DNA of 64,000 nt from Hordeum vulgare subsp. vulgare (taxonomy: Eukaryota; Streptophyta; Magnoliopsida; Poales; Poaceae). The stretch is from the NCBI RefSeq assembly GCF_904849725.1, contig NC_058523.1:174264689-174328688 (forward strand). The letters run 5' to 3'. The notes beneath the pieces are model-generated. The model was not told the origin of the DNA. It worked only from the letters and a program-made list of their open reading frames with translations, and searched no databases. Positions 1 through 11,694 of the stretch are shown one piece after another (within the stretch, counting starts at the first letter, position 1; every line of letters starts with the position of its first letter). The position numbers were made by a program, and so were the translations under genes.

Positions 1-1531
1 CGACACCTCCGGATTAAACACACATGGGGCTCCGTGACGCATTCGCGTCCTTGATCCAGCAAGCGAGGGCGAAGAAATAGATGGGATCTCGACCAGCACG
101 ATGGCGTGGTGGAGATGGTGGTGGTGCAGTGTGAGCACGGCATCGCCAAGCGCCTCCTGAACGACGAACGGGGAACAATGAGAAAGATTGGAGAGAAGGC
201 AGCCCCAAGGGAGGAGTAACTGGTGTGTTGCAACCCTCCCACCCTCCTATATTTGTAGGTGAAAGGGAGAGGGGTGCAGTCCCCTTTGCACCTCCTCCAA
301 CGAGGGGGTGGCGGGCCTAGGGGTGCCTTGGCCCCCAAGCAAGGGGGCATCTAGGGTTCCACCAAACCCTAGGGCGCATGGGACCTTGGGGGAGTGGTGC
401 CCAGCCCACCAACGGCTCGTGAGCCCCCTTATAGCCCGTGTGCCCCCGGGACATGTGCACCCCCCTGGTGAACCCCTGGAACCTTTCTGGCACTCCTCAT
501 ACTTTGCCGGTAAAACCCGATACATTTCTAGTAGACCAAATATGACTTACCATATATAAATCTTTACCTCTAAACCATTCCAGAGCTCCTTGTGAAGACC
601 GGGATCTCATCTGAGACTCCAAACAACATTCGGTCACCAACGTACATATCCCAATACTACTCTAGCGTCATCGAACATTAAGCGTGCGGACCCTACGGGT
701 TCGAGAACCATGTAGACATGACCAAGACACCTATTCAGTCCATAACCAATAGCGTGACCTGGATGCCCATATTGGTTCCTACATATTCCACAAAGATCTT
801 TATCGGTCGAACCATGACATCGAGGATTCAGTTAATCCCGTATACAATTCCCTTTGTTTAGCGATATGGTACTTGCCCGATATTCGATCGTCAGAATCTC
901 CATACCTAGTTTAATCTTGTTACCGGAAAGTCTGTTTACTCATTCTACAATACAAGATCTTGTGACCAAGCTCATTAGTCGCATGCTTGCAAGCCTCTTG
1001 TGATGTTGTATTACCGAGAGGGCCCAAAACTATCTCTTCGTCACATGGAGTGACAAATCCCAGTCTCGATCTATGCCAACCCAACATACATGATGGGACA
1101 TACCTGTAGAGCACATTTATGATCACACGGTTACAAAATGGCATTTGGATACACACGAAGTATTCCTCCAATGTCAGGGAATTGCACGATCTCATGGTCT
1201 AAGAAACAAATACTTGACATGAAGAAAGCTTTAGCAATAGACTAAGTGATACGATCATATGCTAATATTACGGTTGGGTCTTGCCCATCACATCATTATC
1301 TTAATGATGTGATCCCGTTATCAAATAAGAACTCATGTCTATGGTTAGAAAACCTTAAGCATCTTTGATCAACGAGCTAATTTAGTAGAGGCGCACTAGG
1401 GATACAATGTTATTTATTTATCCACACATGTATTTAAGTTTCCGATTGATACAATTCTAGAACGGATAAGAAAAAATTATCACGAATATGGAAATATGAC
1501 AATAACCAATGTATTATTGCCTCTAGAAAAT
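1..1531 (-). mobile_element. Angela/BARE1-like LTR, truncated old copy
   Basis: The order of blocks matches the Angela-like LTR at 40393-49348 in the same orientation. Both share the CTCCGG-GTTCAACACACG-type block, the tract ending TTGATCCAGCAAG, the GAGCTCCTTGTGA and GGGATCTCATC block, the block around GATTCA-TCCCGTATACAATTCCCTT, the ATGTGATCCC block and finally ATTATTGCCTCTAGA. Many substitutions and small indels show it is older than the second copy. The first part of the LTR (about 150 bp) lies left of the window, and similarity fades near 1531 before the expected terminal CAACA. No internal domain is attached, so it may be a solo LTR or the end of an element lying outside the window. Confidence 0.8.
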
Positions 1532-2515
1532 TCGACTCCAACTTAGTGTGCCTCTCATGGACGAAACAAGTGTAAAGACACACGAAATTATTAGACAGAG
1601 GCGTGTCTCGTCCTCTGATCATGGCCTTCTAGGTAAGCGAATACAACAAGCAAGATGTGAACATGAGGGACACTTTTTCCCACGCAAAACGTAAAAGGGA
1701 CGGATATGTGTCACGAGATGACTTATGGGTCGGCCCAGTCTATCGACCAAACGCGGGAATAACGACTAATAAACTTATGGTTGACCAAAAATAATAATAA
1801 ACGTATGAAGAACTATGAAATCTTTCTCCTTTTATTATTAGGTATAGGTATAGGTATATATATACATATAGATTTGTGGGGTTTTTCACTTCCACGCATG
1901 TTGTTTTTTTCTTATTTTCTTGTATTTTTCCTTTTTGGTAACTTTTTGCCTTTTTATAGTGTTCAATACCATAAAATTTTCAAAAATAAACACATGATTA
2001 CTTTTAATATATGGTGAATATTTTTTAATGTATGGTGAACAATTTTCAAACACTCAAATTTCTAATATACAGTTTTCACAAAAATCTTTGCAAAACATTT
2101 TTTACTTTCTTTCCCCGGTTTTCTTGCTCTCACGGTTTTTCTATTGTCGTGTGTCATTTTTTTGAGTAAAACATTCATTTGCACATTTTTAAAAGGTTCA
2201 GTGTGTATTAGTAAAAAGTTCATCGTATATTAGAAAAAGTTCACCGTACATTTAAAAAAGTTGAAGTCTTATATGATAAAATATTCATTGTATATTAGAA
2301 AAAAAACATTGAGTATTTTAGAAAGTCTTCACCGTTTTAAAAGATGTTCACCGTATACTAAAAAATTTACTGTAATTATAAGAAAATCACCATAAATGTA
2401 AAATGGTCATTGTATCTTATAAATTAAGTGTGTCTTTGAAAATATGCTGACCATATATTAAAAAAATTCATTCAATAATGAAAAAGGTTAAGTACTTGAC
2501 CAAATAAAAACGCGG
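1532..2515. other. Unassigned AT-rich interval, no gene seen
   Basis: No credible coding region. From about 2160 to 2480 it carries degenerate, loosely spaced copies of a motif like TTCACCGTATATTA separated by A-rich runs. About 1530-1780 is less AT-rich and not recognised. It could be decayed transposon sequence or ancient intergenic DNA. Confidence 0.5.
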
Positions 2516-2985
2516 CCTTTCCCCAATTTTAGTTGTGGGCCAGTTTTAGTAGTCTTAACAAGTCAAGCACACCCTACACATGCATATCTAAGAGTATTGC
2601 AGCGCAAAGTAAAGACATGCAAGTGTATGTAGAGGGAAGGGATAGGAAGATCAAACGCAAAGGTTATAACGGCTATTTTCTGCCGGTCTCGATAGGTGGT
2701 GCAATCGTACGTCCACGTTACCCATGCAGGGTAACGGTTGCGAGAGTCCACGGAGGGCTCCACCCACAATGGGTCCACAAAGAAGCGGCCTTGTCTATTC
2801 CACCATGGCTTACGTCCATACAAGACTAGCCTTACTCGGGGTAGATCTTCACAAAGTACGCAATCTCCTTGTCCTTATAAACTTCTTGGTTCAACTCCAC
2901 AACACGAATTAGGAGGCTCCCTAGTGACACCTATCCAATCTAGGAAGCACAACCCCCCAAAAGGTAATATATGTGGTAGAATGAT
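2516..2985 (-). mobile_element. Maximus/SIRE-like LTR, distal part (split by insertion)
   Basis: Read on the minus strand, this continues the LTR at 34378-35380 after removal of the 31-kb insertion. The block around 2825-2960 (ACTCGGGGTAGATCTTCAC, CAATCTCCTTGTCCTTATA, GGAGGCTCCCTAGTGACACC) is a pattern I associate with Triticeae Maximus-like copia LTRs. The left boundary is uncertain; I place it where the sequence turns AT-rich. Confidence 0.55.
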
Positions 2986-3830
2986 TGTCGGCGATTCTAG
3001 GTCGACACCTATGGTGATCAACGTGATACCCTTGTGATCGTAGGGCGGGGAAAGACGACGTCAAGAGCAGAGCTAACGGTCAACACCCGGCAAGCCTTTT
3101 TACCCAGGTTCGGGCCGCTTACGCGTAAGACCCTACGTCCTGCTCGTCTGATTGTATTCAGCGTTTTTGTTGTTCGTTACAGTGACTGATGATAACCGTC
3201 TTATTGGCCAATCTCCAAAGAGTCTAACCCCTTGTGAATGAGCTAAAGGCCTCCTTTTATAGGCAAAGGGGTCACCTATAGTTCTTGGTGGTAGGTTCAC
3301 GATAAGTTACAGTGAACCTAGAGTGGTTCTTATCCATCTACCGCTGTTAGGTGCATGTCCTTTTCAGCGATCTGCTGGTGAAGACATGTGTCTAGGCGTT
3401 TTCAGCGATGTGCTGGTGAAGACATGTGTGTAGGCGTTTCGACACCTGGACGCCATGCTTGAGCATGCAGAATTCGCCCGAACTCGGGGGTGGTGGCACT
3501 GTGGCAAGGTCGGTCGCCCTCCAGTGCCTAGCCCGTCATCCCAGCAAGGGAGCTTGCCCGGGCCTTGGGTCTTCGTCCCATCAAGGAAGCTTGCCGGGGG
3601 CTTCGGTTGTCATCCCGGCGAGGGAGGCTTGCCAAGGTCTTGTGCTTGTTGTGTTCATCACGTCCACCAAACGTTGCCTGGGTTATCTTCCCGGCAAGGC
3701 AGGCCTGCCGGGGCCTTGGTAATCTTGGGAGTGCATTTTGTTTGGACCCTGCCACGCCCTGCCGTCAGGGGGCCTTTGCACCCGTGCACAAGTCTGGGGC
3801 ACTAGGGACCCCAGTCTTTAGTCCACTGAT
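2986..3830 (-). repeat. 3' LTR of the non-autonomous TGTCGG element
   Basis: Starts TGTCGGCGATTCTAGG and aligns along its length with 33552-34377. Shared blocks include CGTAGGGCGGGGAAA, ACACCCGGCAAGCCTTTTTACCCAGGT, and the repeated GGCAAGG/GCTTGCCGGGG stretch near 3540-3720. The right end is eroded (CCACTGAT where the partner has CACCGACA), so 3830 is approximate. Confidence 0.8.
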
Positions 3831-4200
3831 GGGAGCTCCCGGGCCTGGGCCACACACGCGTGCGGAGCGTTGTCGGGCCAGGCCCAAAGAGGTGCACGGG
3901 CCTTCGTTGCTGGATCTGCTGGCGGTTGCGTTTCCCACGTCGCGCATCGAATGCGTGAAGTGGGAGGCCATGCGCGAAGTGGCCTCTCCGCCTCCTAAAA
4001 CGCCTCTGCCACGCGCGTGGCATGTGCAATCATGGACGGACAAGTGGCAGACGAGGCGTTGAAAGGCGCAGTAGTGGTTGGGCCCGCCCGTGCATGCATT
4101 GGCGCATCAGGGCGGTTCTCTGTTTGCCCGTGAGCTCGAGCGATTGGGCGCGAGGGGTGGTGGTTTCTGGAGCATGGGAGGCTAGCCCCCGCGCCCCGTC
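3831..4200. other. GC-rich interior of the non-autonomous element, upstream of its antisense frame
   Basis: GC-rich, no convincing gene. Its position between the 3' LTR and the TATA box at 4201 is what a promoter region for the plus-strand (antisense) frame at 4320 would occupy. Confidence 0.4.
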
Positions 4201-4210
4201 CTATAAATTG
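4201..4210 (+). promoter_or_regulatory. TATA box upstream of the antisense frame
   Basis: CTATAAATTG lies about 110 bp upstream of an ATG in good context (AACCATGG, ATG at 4320). A CT-rich, ATG-free leader lies between them. The strand is opposite to the element's LTR-driven transcription. Confidence 0.5.
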
Positions 4211-4319
4211 GGAAGGTTTGCGAGGGGTTTTGCTCACCCAACTCCCTTAGAATCCACCAATTCCCCGATCTTGGCCTTCAAAATCTTCTCCTGTTTGTAG
4301 GTGGCGCTCGCCCCTAACC

Positions 4320-4600
4320 ATGGTTAGGGGACGAGGTCGGCCACCGTTGGCCGCCAGGGCGGCGAGGGGATCCCGTGCGGATCATGCCACAACTTCTGGG
4401 GGTGCCACGGCGGAAGACAACCCGAACGCCCATGGTGGAGGAAGGGCGAGGGGCCGAGGTCGCCGCGGAGGTCGAGGCCGGGGGAGGTGGAGCGCTACTC
4501 CAACACCTCTGCCTTCCCTGGGCTTGCTCCTGTGGCGGCCCTCCGTGTTGCTTTAGGGGCCCCCACGTGCGCTTCTCGACTGCTGCAAAGGGAGCCTGAG
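4320..4600 (+). pseudogene. Antisense Arg/Gly-rich frame, 5' part (split by the Tat element)
   Basis: Opens with an ATG in good context. Residues about 36-60 are Arg/Gly-rich (repeated GRGR and RRGG), like RGG-box RNA-binding segments. An in-frame TAG occurs at 4554-4556; after it the same frame stays open to the CTGAG duplication. Removing the Tat element and one CTGAG makes the frame continue at 18051, so the insertion landed inside this frame. No homologue is recognised. Its position next to the 3' LTR and its antisense orientation mirror the spliced antisense gene of the Tat element, but I see no sequence similarity between the two proteins. It could be a retrotransposon accessory protein or a captured fragment. 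Confidence 0.5.
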
Positions 4601-5091
4601 TGTTGGGGATATTACTTATTAAGTGACCCGCCCAAGATGGGCTGGGTTACCAGTAAGGCGATTCATCCTCTAGGTTACCTGGGCTTCAGCCTGGCCGGTT
4701 CAAGGCCGCGGGACGGTTATGATTTCTGGAAGGTCTCCGGGTTTTGAAGGACGGCGACTTAGAGACTACAATGGTCACGAATTGTAAGAAGGAAGGGACT
4801 CTTGTAAACCCTAAGGCCTCGACCTATATACAAAGGCGAGTCTTAAGGAGGAGAGGGGGGGGGGGTTAGAAAATCATCGAGTGCTAGGTTAGGCGAGTTA
4901 CGCCTCCCTTGTAATCGAATCCACATCAATACACACAAAGCAGGATGCATGCTATTACCTCCTCTCGAGGGGCCGAACCTGGGTAAATCGCTGTGTTCCT
5001 CCCGTTTAACCCCTTTGAGTCGCCACCAAGGTGCGAGGGCTCCAGTACTAAGTCCTTTCACGAGGACATCTGCCGTGACAAAACCACGACA
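4601..5091 (+). repeat. 5' LTR of the Tat element
   Basis: Begins TGTTGGGGATATTACTTATT and ends CCACGACA. A TATA-like CCTATATACAAA at 4823-4834 is followed by a purine-rich stretch with a G-run of about 12. The partner is 17560-18045. Confidence 0.93.
4823..4834 (+). promoter_or_regulatory. LTR TATA-like box
   Basis: CCTATATACAAA sits mid-LTR at the expected U3/R position. The downstream LTR has TCTATATATAAA at 17782-17793, so the upstream copy has a C in place of a T within the box. Confidence 0.5.
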
Positions 5092-5093
5092 GT

Positions 5094-5110
5094 TGGCGCC
5101 CACCGTGGGT
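5094..5110 (+). other. Primer-binding site of the Tat element
   Basis: TGGCGCCCACCGTGGGT starts 3 bp after the LTR end. TGGCGCC is the usual complement of a tRNA ending GGCGCCA; I do not assign the exact tRNA. Confidence 0.7.
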
Positions 5111-5596
5111 CCTACGCACGGTGGAGTTGAGTTCTCAAAGGGAGCCCTACCAGGGTTTGGGAGTTATGTGACGGCGCTCATGACTCGGAGCCACCGCGGG
5201 ATAACCTGCATCGACAACCAACGATGGGGACCTGAAGCGAATTTCTCGAATCGGGCTACAGGGTCCCCTTCGGCAAGATCAACATCTTCATCGGCATGAT
5301 CGGATCATCCGTTCCTGAGCCGGACATCTCCACTGACATCGTCGTGCCGGCTAGGTACGTCCGCCCAGTCATAACACGGAATCTAACTCGCCCCGGTCTT
5401 TGTGGGGTTCACGCAGGGATCGGAGGAACCAGAACACTTGGCGATTCAGGAGGTTACCCCGGTCAACTCTGACGATGAGTCATCCATGGGCGATTCAGAT
5501 TCCATCCGGTTTCTCCATGGGGACGGTCTCGGAGGCTTGTCACTGGCCATGGATCCGGAAATCCTTGATCGAACCCACCGCTAGATCGCCATCTAC
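5111..5596 (+). other. Leader of the Tat element
   Basis: Untranslated leader between PBS and gag. A frame starting at ATG 5402 runs in phase with gag but is closed by a TAG at 5582-5584. Either gag once started further upstream or this is a short upstream frame. Confidence 0.45.
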
Positions 5597-7095
5597 ATGG
5601 CTAGGGCAACTCAACCCGCACAAAACCCCACCGGAGGCGATGGGACTGGCGGGACATCCAGAAGTGCATCCGCGGTCCTGGTGGATTTACCGGCGGAAAT
5701 CACGAGACTAATGTCAACTCCCCTCACGCCAGAGAACCAAGACGAGATAAATGCAGAGTTAGCAAAGCTGAAAGAGGCGGTGGCAAAGGCCCATCAGGAT
5801 GCTGAGATGGAGTCCGCCAGGATCGAGACTCGACAAGCCCAAATCACGGCCGAAAGGATGTGATTGAACACTGACAACTGGCGGCTCGAAAGACAGCAGC
5901 GCGCGTCCGACGCCGTCCATCAGCGGAGACACCAGGGTCGCCTGCCCCATGACCTCAACCCGACCCGTCTGTTCGACACCCCTCGAACCGCCGGGATGGG
6001 ACCGCCCCAGCAGGAGGACCGGGCCGCCCACCTAACCCGCCGGTACAGCCGACTGAGGGTCAAATTCCTCGTTTCCGGACCCCTCAAGGCCACTTCTCCA
6101 ACCCGGTGGATAACGTGCTTGCCGCAACTCGCCACTTGGAGTCTCTTCCGATTCACGGCAACACCCCAGCTGAGATTGAAGCGAGGAACGCCATCGAGAT
6201 GTTGAAAACAGCGGTGGTTCAAAACGCACAGTTCTCACACAGCCTTGAGAGATTGCACTCCACCCCTCAGGCGAGCTATACCAGGAGTAGGCCGGAGGAT
6301 CAGCCAGCCGTAAACAGTGGCCCGCGACACTTCCCGCAGGACAACCCGCCCGAGCGGAACCCGCCGGGCAGAGATCTCCCCAACACTCCAGATGCCCAGG
6401 CCCCCCTCGCAGGGACCGGAGGGCGAGTTGGGGTACCGTGCTTGTCCCTAGCTCTTCGGAACGAAAGAATGCCCAAGGATTTCAAAGGACCAAGAAAGGT
6501 GCCTAATTACACACCAGATCTCGAACCAACATCATGGATCGAGGGCTATGAGATTGCCATGGACATGATCGACGTAAATGAGGCGGTTTGCGCCAGATAT
6601 TTCACCATGATGCTTGAGGGGTCGGCGCGCACTTGGCTGAAAAACTTACCTACCAATTCCATCCAGTCCTGGGCCGAGCTAAAAGAGCGTTTCATCAAAA
6701 ACTTCCGGGGAACCTGTAAACGACCGATGACGATCGTCGACTTACAACACTGCGTACAACACCCGGATGAGTCGGCACACCATTGGTCACGGCGGGTCGC
6801 AGAAATTATTCATTCATCAGATGGTATCACGGCAGCACAAGCTGTGCTTATCCTCGAGCACAACTGCCAGTCTCAACCGTTGGTCCAGAAATTGGGGCGA
6901 CTCAAACGGAAAGTTCAGGACATGGGCGAACTGATGGACACCCTCACTTGGTATGCCGAGGCCGATGATACCAAGGATCCCGGCGAGGATGGTAAGGGTA
7001 ACTCGCCCAAAAAGGGCGATTCGACAAAAAATCACACCCGTTTCCACGTCCGCAACCATCACAATCAGGGGACCAACGGCAAGCGTAGGCCATAG
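5597..7095 (+). pseudogene. gag: gag of the Tat element (capsid region), disrupted
   Basis: This should encode the particle-forming Gag protein. ATG at 5597 begins a helical, charged N-terminal part. There is an in-frame TGA at 5861-5863, a frameshift between about 6020 and 6060, and a TAG at 7093-7095. The capsid core is clear after the shift: it contains LALRNERMPKDFKGPRKVPNY near 6450-6510, then RTWLKNLP and SWAELKERFIKNFRGTCKRP near 6630-6720, a typical gypsy capsid region. With three lesions it cannot make full-length Gag. Transcription would come from the LTR. Confidence 0.85.
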
Positions 7096-10000
7096 GAGGA
7101 GCCCTCGGACTTGGTTGCCAACACCAATGCCAATGACGGCAAAAAGAAGAATCAAGGTTTCAGTGGGAAAAGGTCGCGTAACTATGAAGAGCTACTCAAA
7201 GGCCCTTGCCCGCACCACGCCACGGCCGACGGCCCGGCGGGCCACTCTTGGGAGAACTGTTTCGTGATGCGAGAATTTCGGGCGGAGGCAATCAAGAAGA
7301 GCCAAAACGAAGATCCGAACCGGCGCCAGGACCAACTCGCCGCGTCCAACCAAAGGCAGAACCCCTTCGGCGGCTTTCCTGAACAGGGGGCTCAGGGAGG
7401 CCCGCAACCAGGCGGCGGCCAGTACCCGGTGCACCACCAGCGGCGGTACAACCCGCCAGGAGTTTTTCAGCAGCCGCCCCGACAGGGGGCTCCACAGGAC
7501 CAGGATGACAACGGGGGCTTCCGCAGCAATCCCAAACAGCTAAGTAATGGGAAGTACGACGTTTTCACCACTAATGCTTGCAGGCGTGATAAAAAGGTAA
7601 ATCACCGGGCGTACAGCGTAACTGAGCCAACGATTCCCAGATATCTCCACTGGTCCGAGCAGACCATAACATGGAGCAGAGAGGATCACCCGCCAAGAAT
7701 AGATAACCCGGGCGACCTGGCATTAGTCGTGGCTCCCCAAGTGGGGGGTTACACCCTGTCAAAGGTATTAATGGATGGTGGCAGCAGCGTTAATATCCTA
7801 TACTTCGACACCTTCCGGAGGATGAATCTATTGGAGAAAGACTTGATGCCTTCAACCACGGTTTTCCACGGCATTGTCCCGGGCAAGTCGGCTTATCCCA
7901 TAGGTCGGGTCAGGCTCTCAGTAGCGTTTGGAACTGCGCAGAATTACAGGTCGGAGTCTCTAATCTTCGAGGTGGTCAAGCTGAAAATCCCGTACCATGC
8001 GCTGTTCGGGCGACCGGCTTACGCCCGCTTCATGGCCCGCCTGTGCTACGTCTACCTCAAGCTCAAAATGCCTGGTCCTAAAGGACCCATCACGGTTGAT
8101 GGAGATAGAAGAATCGCAAAGGAGTGTGAGGAAGGGGACGTGGCTTATGCGGAAGTCGCCTGTGCGGCGGAAGAGCTCAAACATCATCGGACCAATGTTG
8201 ACCCGGCAGACATGTCACCACTTAGGAAGCCGACTACAGATTCTGAGTCGCCCCTCAAGTTCAAACCGACGGATGATACTAAGACAATCGATTTCGTGCC
8301 TGGCGATTCATCCAAGCAGTTCACCATTGGGACGGGTCTGGACACCAAATAGGAAAGCGCGCTCATCGAATTCATCCATGAGAATCGGGACATCTTTGCA
8401 TGGAAGCCCTCTGACATGCCGGGTGTATGGAGAGAATTCGCTGAGCACCATCTTAATATTGACCCAAAATGCAAACCTGTCCAACAGTACCTTCGCAGAT
8501 TTAACGAGGAGCGACACAAGGCGATTGGAGAAGAAGTCGCCCGTCTTTTAGCCGCCGGGTTCATCGTGGAAGTTTTTCACCCCAAATGGGTGGCTAACCC
8601 GGTGTTAGTACTCAAGAAGAATGGCACTTTCCGTATGTGTATTGACTATACGGATCTCAACAGAGCTTGTCCCAAAGATCCTTTCGCTCTTCCCCGCATC
8701 GACCAAATCATTGACTCGGTGGCGGGATGCGAACGATTGTGCTTTTTGGACGCCTATTCAGGTTATCACCAGATCAAGATGGCCGTGGAAGATCAGGAGA
8801 AGACGGCCTTCATAACCCCCTTCGGGGCCTTTTGCTATGTGTCCATGCCGTTCGGACTCAAGAGCGCAGGGGGGACATACCAACGCTGCATCCAGAATTG
8901 TCTTCATAACCAAATTGGCCGCAACGTCCATGCTTACGTTGACGACATTGTAATCAAGACCCGCCGGGGGGAGACACTTTTGGAAGACCTTAAGGAAACC
9001 TTTGATAATTTACGAGTATATCAGATGAAGCTAAATCCTACCAAGTGCGTTTTTGGTGTACCTGCAGGAAAATTACTGGGTTTCTTGGTATCGGAGCGCG
9101 GCATCGAGGCTAACCCGGACAAAATTGAAGCGGTTACCTCTCTCGGGAAGCCGACGAATGTTAATCAAGTTCAGCGACTGGCGGGCCGCATTGCGGCTCT
9201 AAGTCCTTTCGTAAGCCGCCTTGGGGAAAAGGCGATTCCTCTTTACCAATTGTTGAGGAGATCCGACCGATTCATATGGACAGATGAGGCAGACGAGGCG
9301 CTTCAGGCCTTGAAACATCAATTGGTTAACCCGCCGGTCCTGGCAGCCCCAACTGAAAAGGAACCTATGCTCCTGTATATCGCGAAAAATTCCAAGGCGG
9401 TCAGCGTGGCTGTGGTCGTCGAAAGAAAGGAGGAAGGAAAGGAATACCCGGTGCAACGTCCAGTATACTTTATCAGTGAGGTGTTAACTCTTTCCAAACA
9501 GCGATACCCGCATTGGCAAAAACTGGTCTATGGGGTGTTCATGGCGAGTCGAAAGCTTAAACATTATTTCCAGGAGCACCCGATCACTGTGGTCAGTTCC
9601 GCCCCCCTCGGTGACGTCATCCAAAATCGGGAGGCAACAGGGCGAATCGCCAAATGCGCAATAGAGCTTGGGTCTCATCACATACAATATACCCCCCGCA
9701 CAGCCATCAAATCCCAGGCACTAGTTGATTTCGTTAACGATTGGACGGAACTTCAGGCTCCGGAAGATCGGCCTGACCTTACCTATTGGACTATTTACTT
9801 TGATGGATCCAGGCAGTTGGAGGGCTCGGGGGCTGGTGTGGTGCTGATATCCCCTCAAGGAGATAAGTTCTGCTATGTTCTCTGACTCACGTTTCCCTGC
9901 ACGAATAATGCGGCGGAATATGAAGCTCTGCTTCACGGTTTGCGACTGGCAAAAGAGATGAACCTAACCCGAGCCAGATGTTTTGGCGATTCAGATTTGG

Positions 10001-10374
10001 TGGCGCAACAGGTTTCGGGTACCTGGGACTCTCGGGATCCTATGATGGCGGCTTACAGACGAGCTGTATCTGATATGGCGGGCTATTTTCATGGATATCA
10101 GGTAGATCATGTTGATCGGCGACTCAACGAAGCAGCTGATGCCCTCTCGCGACTCGGCTCACAAAGAAAACCTGTCCCCCCTAATGTTTTTTTGGATATC
10201 TTGCATAAACCGTCTGTGACTGTACCCACGGAGGAGGAGTTGGCGATACCAGATCCCGAGTCTCAGCTCGTGGCGGCTCTCCATGTCACTCCGGACAGGG
10301 TTCTTCCTTATCTGGCTTATCTCACTCGCGGCGAATTACCCACCGACGAAGTTTTGGCTCGCCAGATCGTTTGA
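7096..10374 (+). pseudogene. pol: Protease, reverse transcriptase and two RNase H domains of the Tat element, disrupted
   Basis: Same frame as the end of gag. A basic, Cys/His-containing segment near 7195-7265 (CPHH...HSWENC) looks like a degenerate nucleocapsid knuckle. The aspartic protease motif LMDGGSSVNILY lies near 7765-7805. Reverse transcriptase follows from about 8500, with FLDAYSGYHQIKM near 8750 and the catalytic YVDD at 8935-8946 intact. A first, gypsy-type RNase H lies at about 9360-9600. A second RNase H (YFDGSRQLEGSGAG near 9795, NNAAEYEALLHGL near 9905) marks the Tat lineage. In-frame stops: TAG 8350-8352 between protease and RT, TGA 9883-9885 inside the second RNase H, and TGA 10372-10374 before integrase. 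The frame is otherwise open. Confidence 0.88.
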
Positions 10375-11560
10375 CGTAGCAAATCCATGGTCATCATTAA
10401 TGGCGAGTTATATAAACGGAGTGCTTCTGGGGTCTTTCAGCGGTGTGTTTCCTCCGAGGAAGGATGCGTGATCCTAAATGACATTCATTCTGGAGACTGC
10501 GGGCATCACGCCGGGTCACGTTCTAAGGTATCAAAGGCTTTTCGACATGGTTTCTTTTGGCTGACGGCTCATGCAGATGCGGAAGGCATAGTACGGCGGT
10601 GCGAGGGGTGCCAACGATATGGGAGACAGGCTCATGTGCCGGCTCAAGAATTGAGGATGATTCCCATTACTTGGCCCTTCGCGGTCTGGGGGCTGGACAT
10701 GGTCGGTCCCTTTAAAATGTCCTCTAACAAGAAAACTCACTTATTGGTGGCAGCTGATAAGTTCACTAAATGGGTTGAGGCGGAACCTGTTGGAGCTTGC
10801 CATGCAGAGACAGCGGTCAAATTTCGGAAAAAGCTGATTTTCCGTTTCGGATATCCACACAGTATTATCACGGACAATGGTACTAACTTGTCCCAAGGAG
10901 CGATGCTGGATTTTTGTCGTCGAGAACATATCCGGCTTGATGTTTCTGCAGTTGCTCACTCGCAGTCCAACGGGCAAGCAGAGAGGGCGAATCAGGAAGT
11001 CTTGCGAGGGATTAAACCTCGGCTCATGGTTCCCCTGGAAAGGACTCCAGGGTGTTGGGTTGAAGAATTACCTTCGGTACTGTGGAGTATTCGGACCACC
11101 CCGAATCGATCCACGGGGTTCACTCCTTTCTTTTTGGTCTATGTAGCAGAAGCTGTCCTCCCTACTGACATAAGACATGATTCTCTTAGAGTCGCCGCAT
11201 ATGTGGAGCAAGATAATGAGCTGGCGCGTCAGGATTCCTTGGATGCCTTGGAAGAGGCGCGTGACCTGGCTGCGGCTCGTTCGGCTATCTACCACCAAGA
11301 TCCACCAAGATCTGCGGCGTTATCATAGTCGCCGGGTTAAGGGTCGGACTTTTCAGGAGGGCGACTTAGTACTTCGTGTGATACAAGATCGGGCAGGCAT
11401 GCACAAGCTATCACCCCCTTGGGAAGGGCCGTTCGTCGTCAGCAAGAACCTCCGCAATGGCTCTTATTATTTGATGGATCTTCGGCCTAATCGACCGACT
11501 ACAGAGGCTGAGTTAACTCGCCCCTGGAATATTGCTCATTTGCGGCCTTACTACACTTGA
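10375..11560 (+). pseudogene. pol: Integrase of the Tat element, frameshifted near the C-terminus
   Basis: Integrase inserts the cDNA. The zinc-binding HHCC domain is near 10500-10615 (HHAGS...CEGCQRYG). The catalytic core has Asp in WGLDMVGPF (about 10688), Asp in TDNGTNLS (about 10870) and Glu in SNGQAERANQE (about 10965-10998), so DDE is intact. A perfect 10-bp tandem duplication (CCACCAAGAT at 11292-11301 and 11302-11311) shifts the frame. The C-terminal part with the GPF/Y-like WEGPFVVSKN continues in the next frame to 11560. Confidence 0.88.
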
Positions 11561-11694
11561 GCTCTTAAAGCTCCAGGTTTTGTAAAATTTTCAGTTTCAT
11601 TATGAAGTAATAAAACATTCTCCGACTTGGGGGCTTCTTCATTAACAAGTGCAATTCGTGTCATCCTGTTGCGACCTTATGAGCCGACAGAACA
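11561..11694 (+). other. Post-pol spacer with a degenerate first repeat unit
   Basis: Non-coding. From about 11658 the sequence (TGCGACCTTATGAGCCGACAG) resembles the second half of the 71-bp unit that follows. Confidence 0.6.

Noticed and set aside
3455..4062. Plus-strand frames of up to 165 codons
   Set aside because: They overlap the LTR and GC-rich interior, show no domain, and the matching part in the other LTR is not open in the same frame.
4320..4600. A captured host gene for an RGG-box protein
   Set aside because: It lies between the LTRs of the TGTCGG element, and its antisense position near the 3' LTR fits an element gene; no host homologue can be named from sequence alone.
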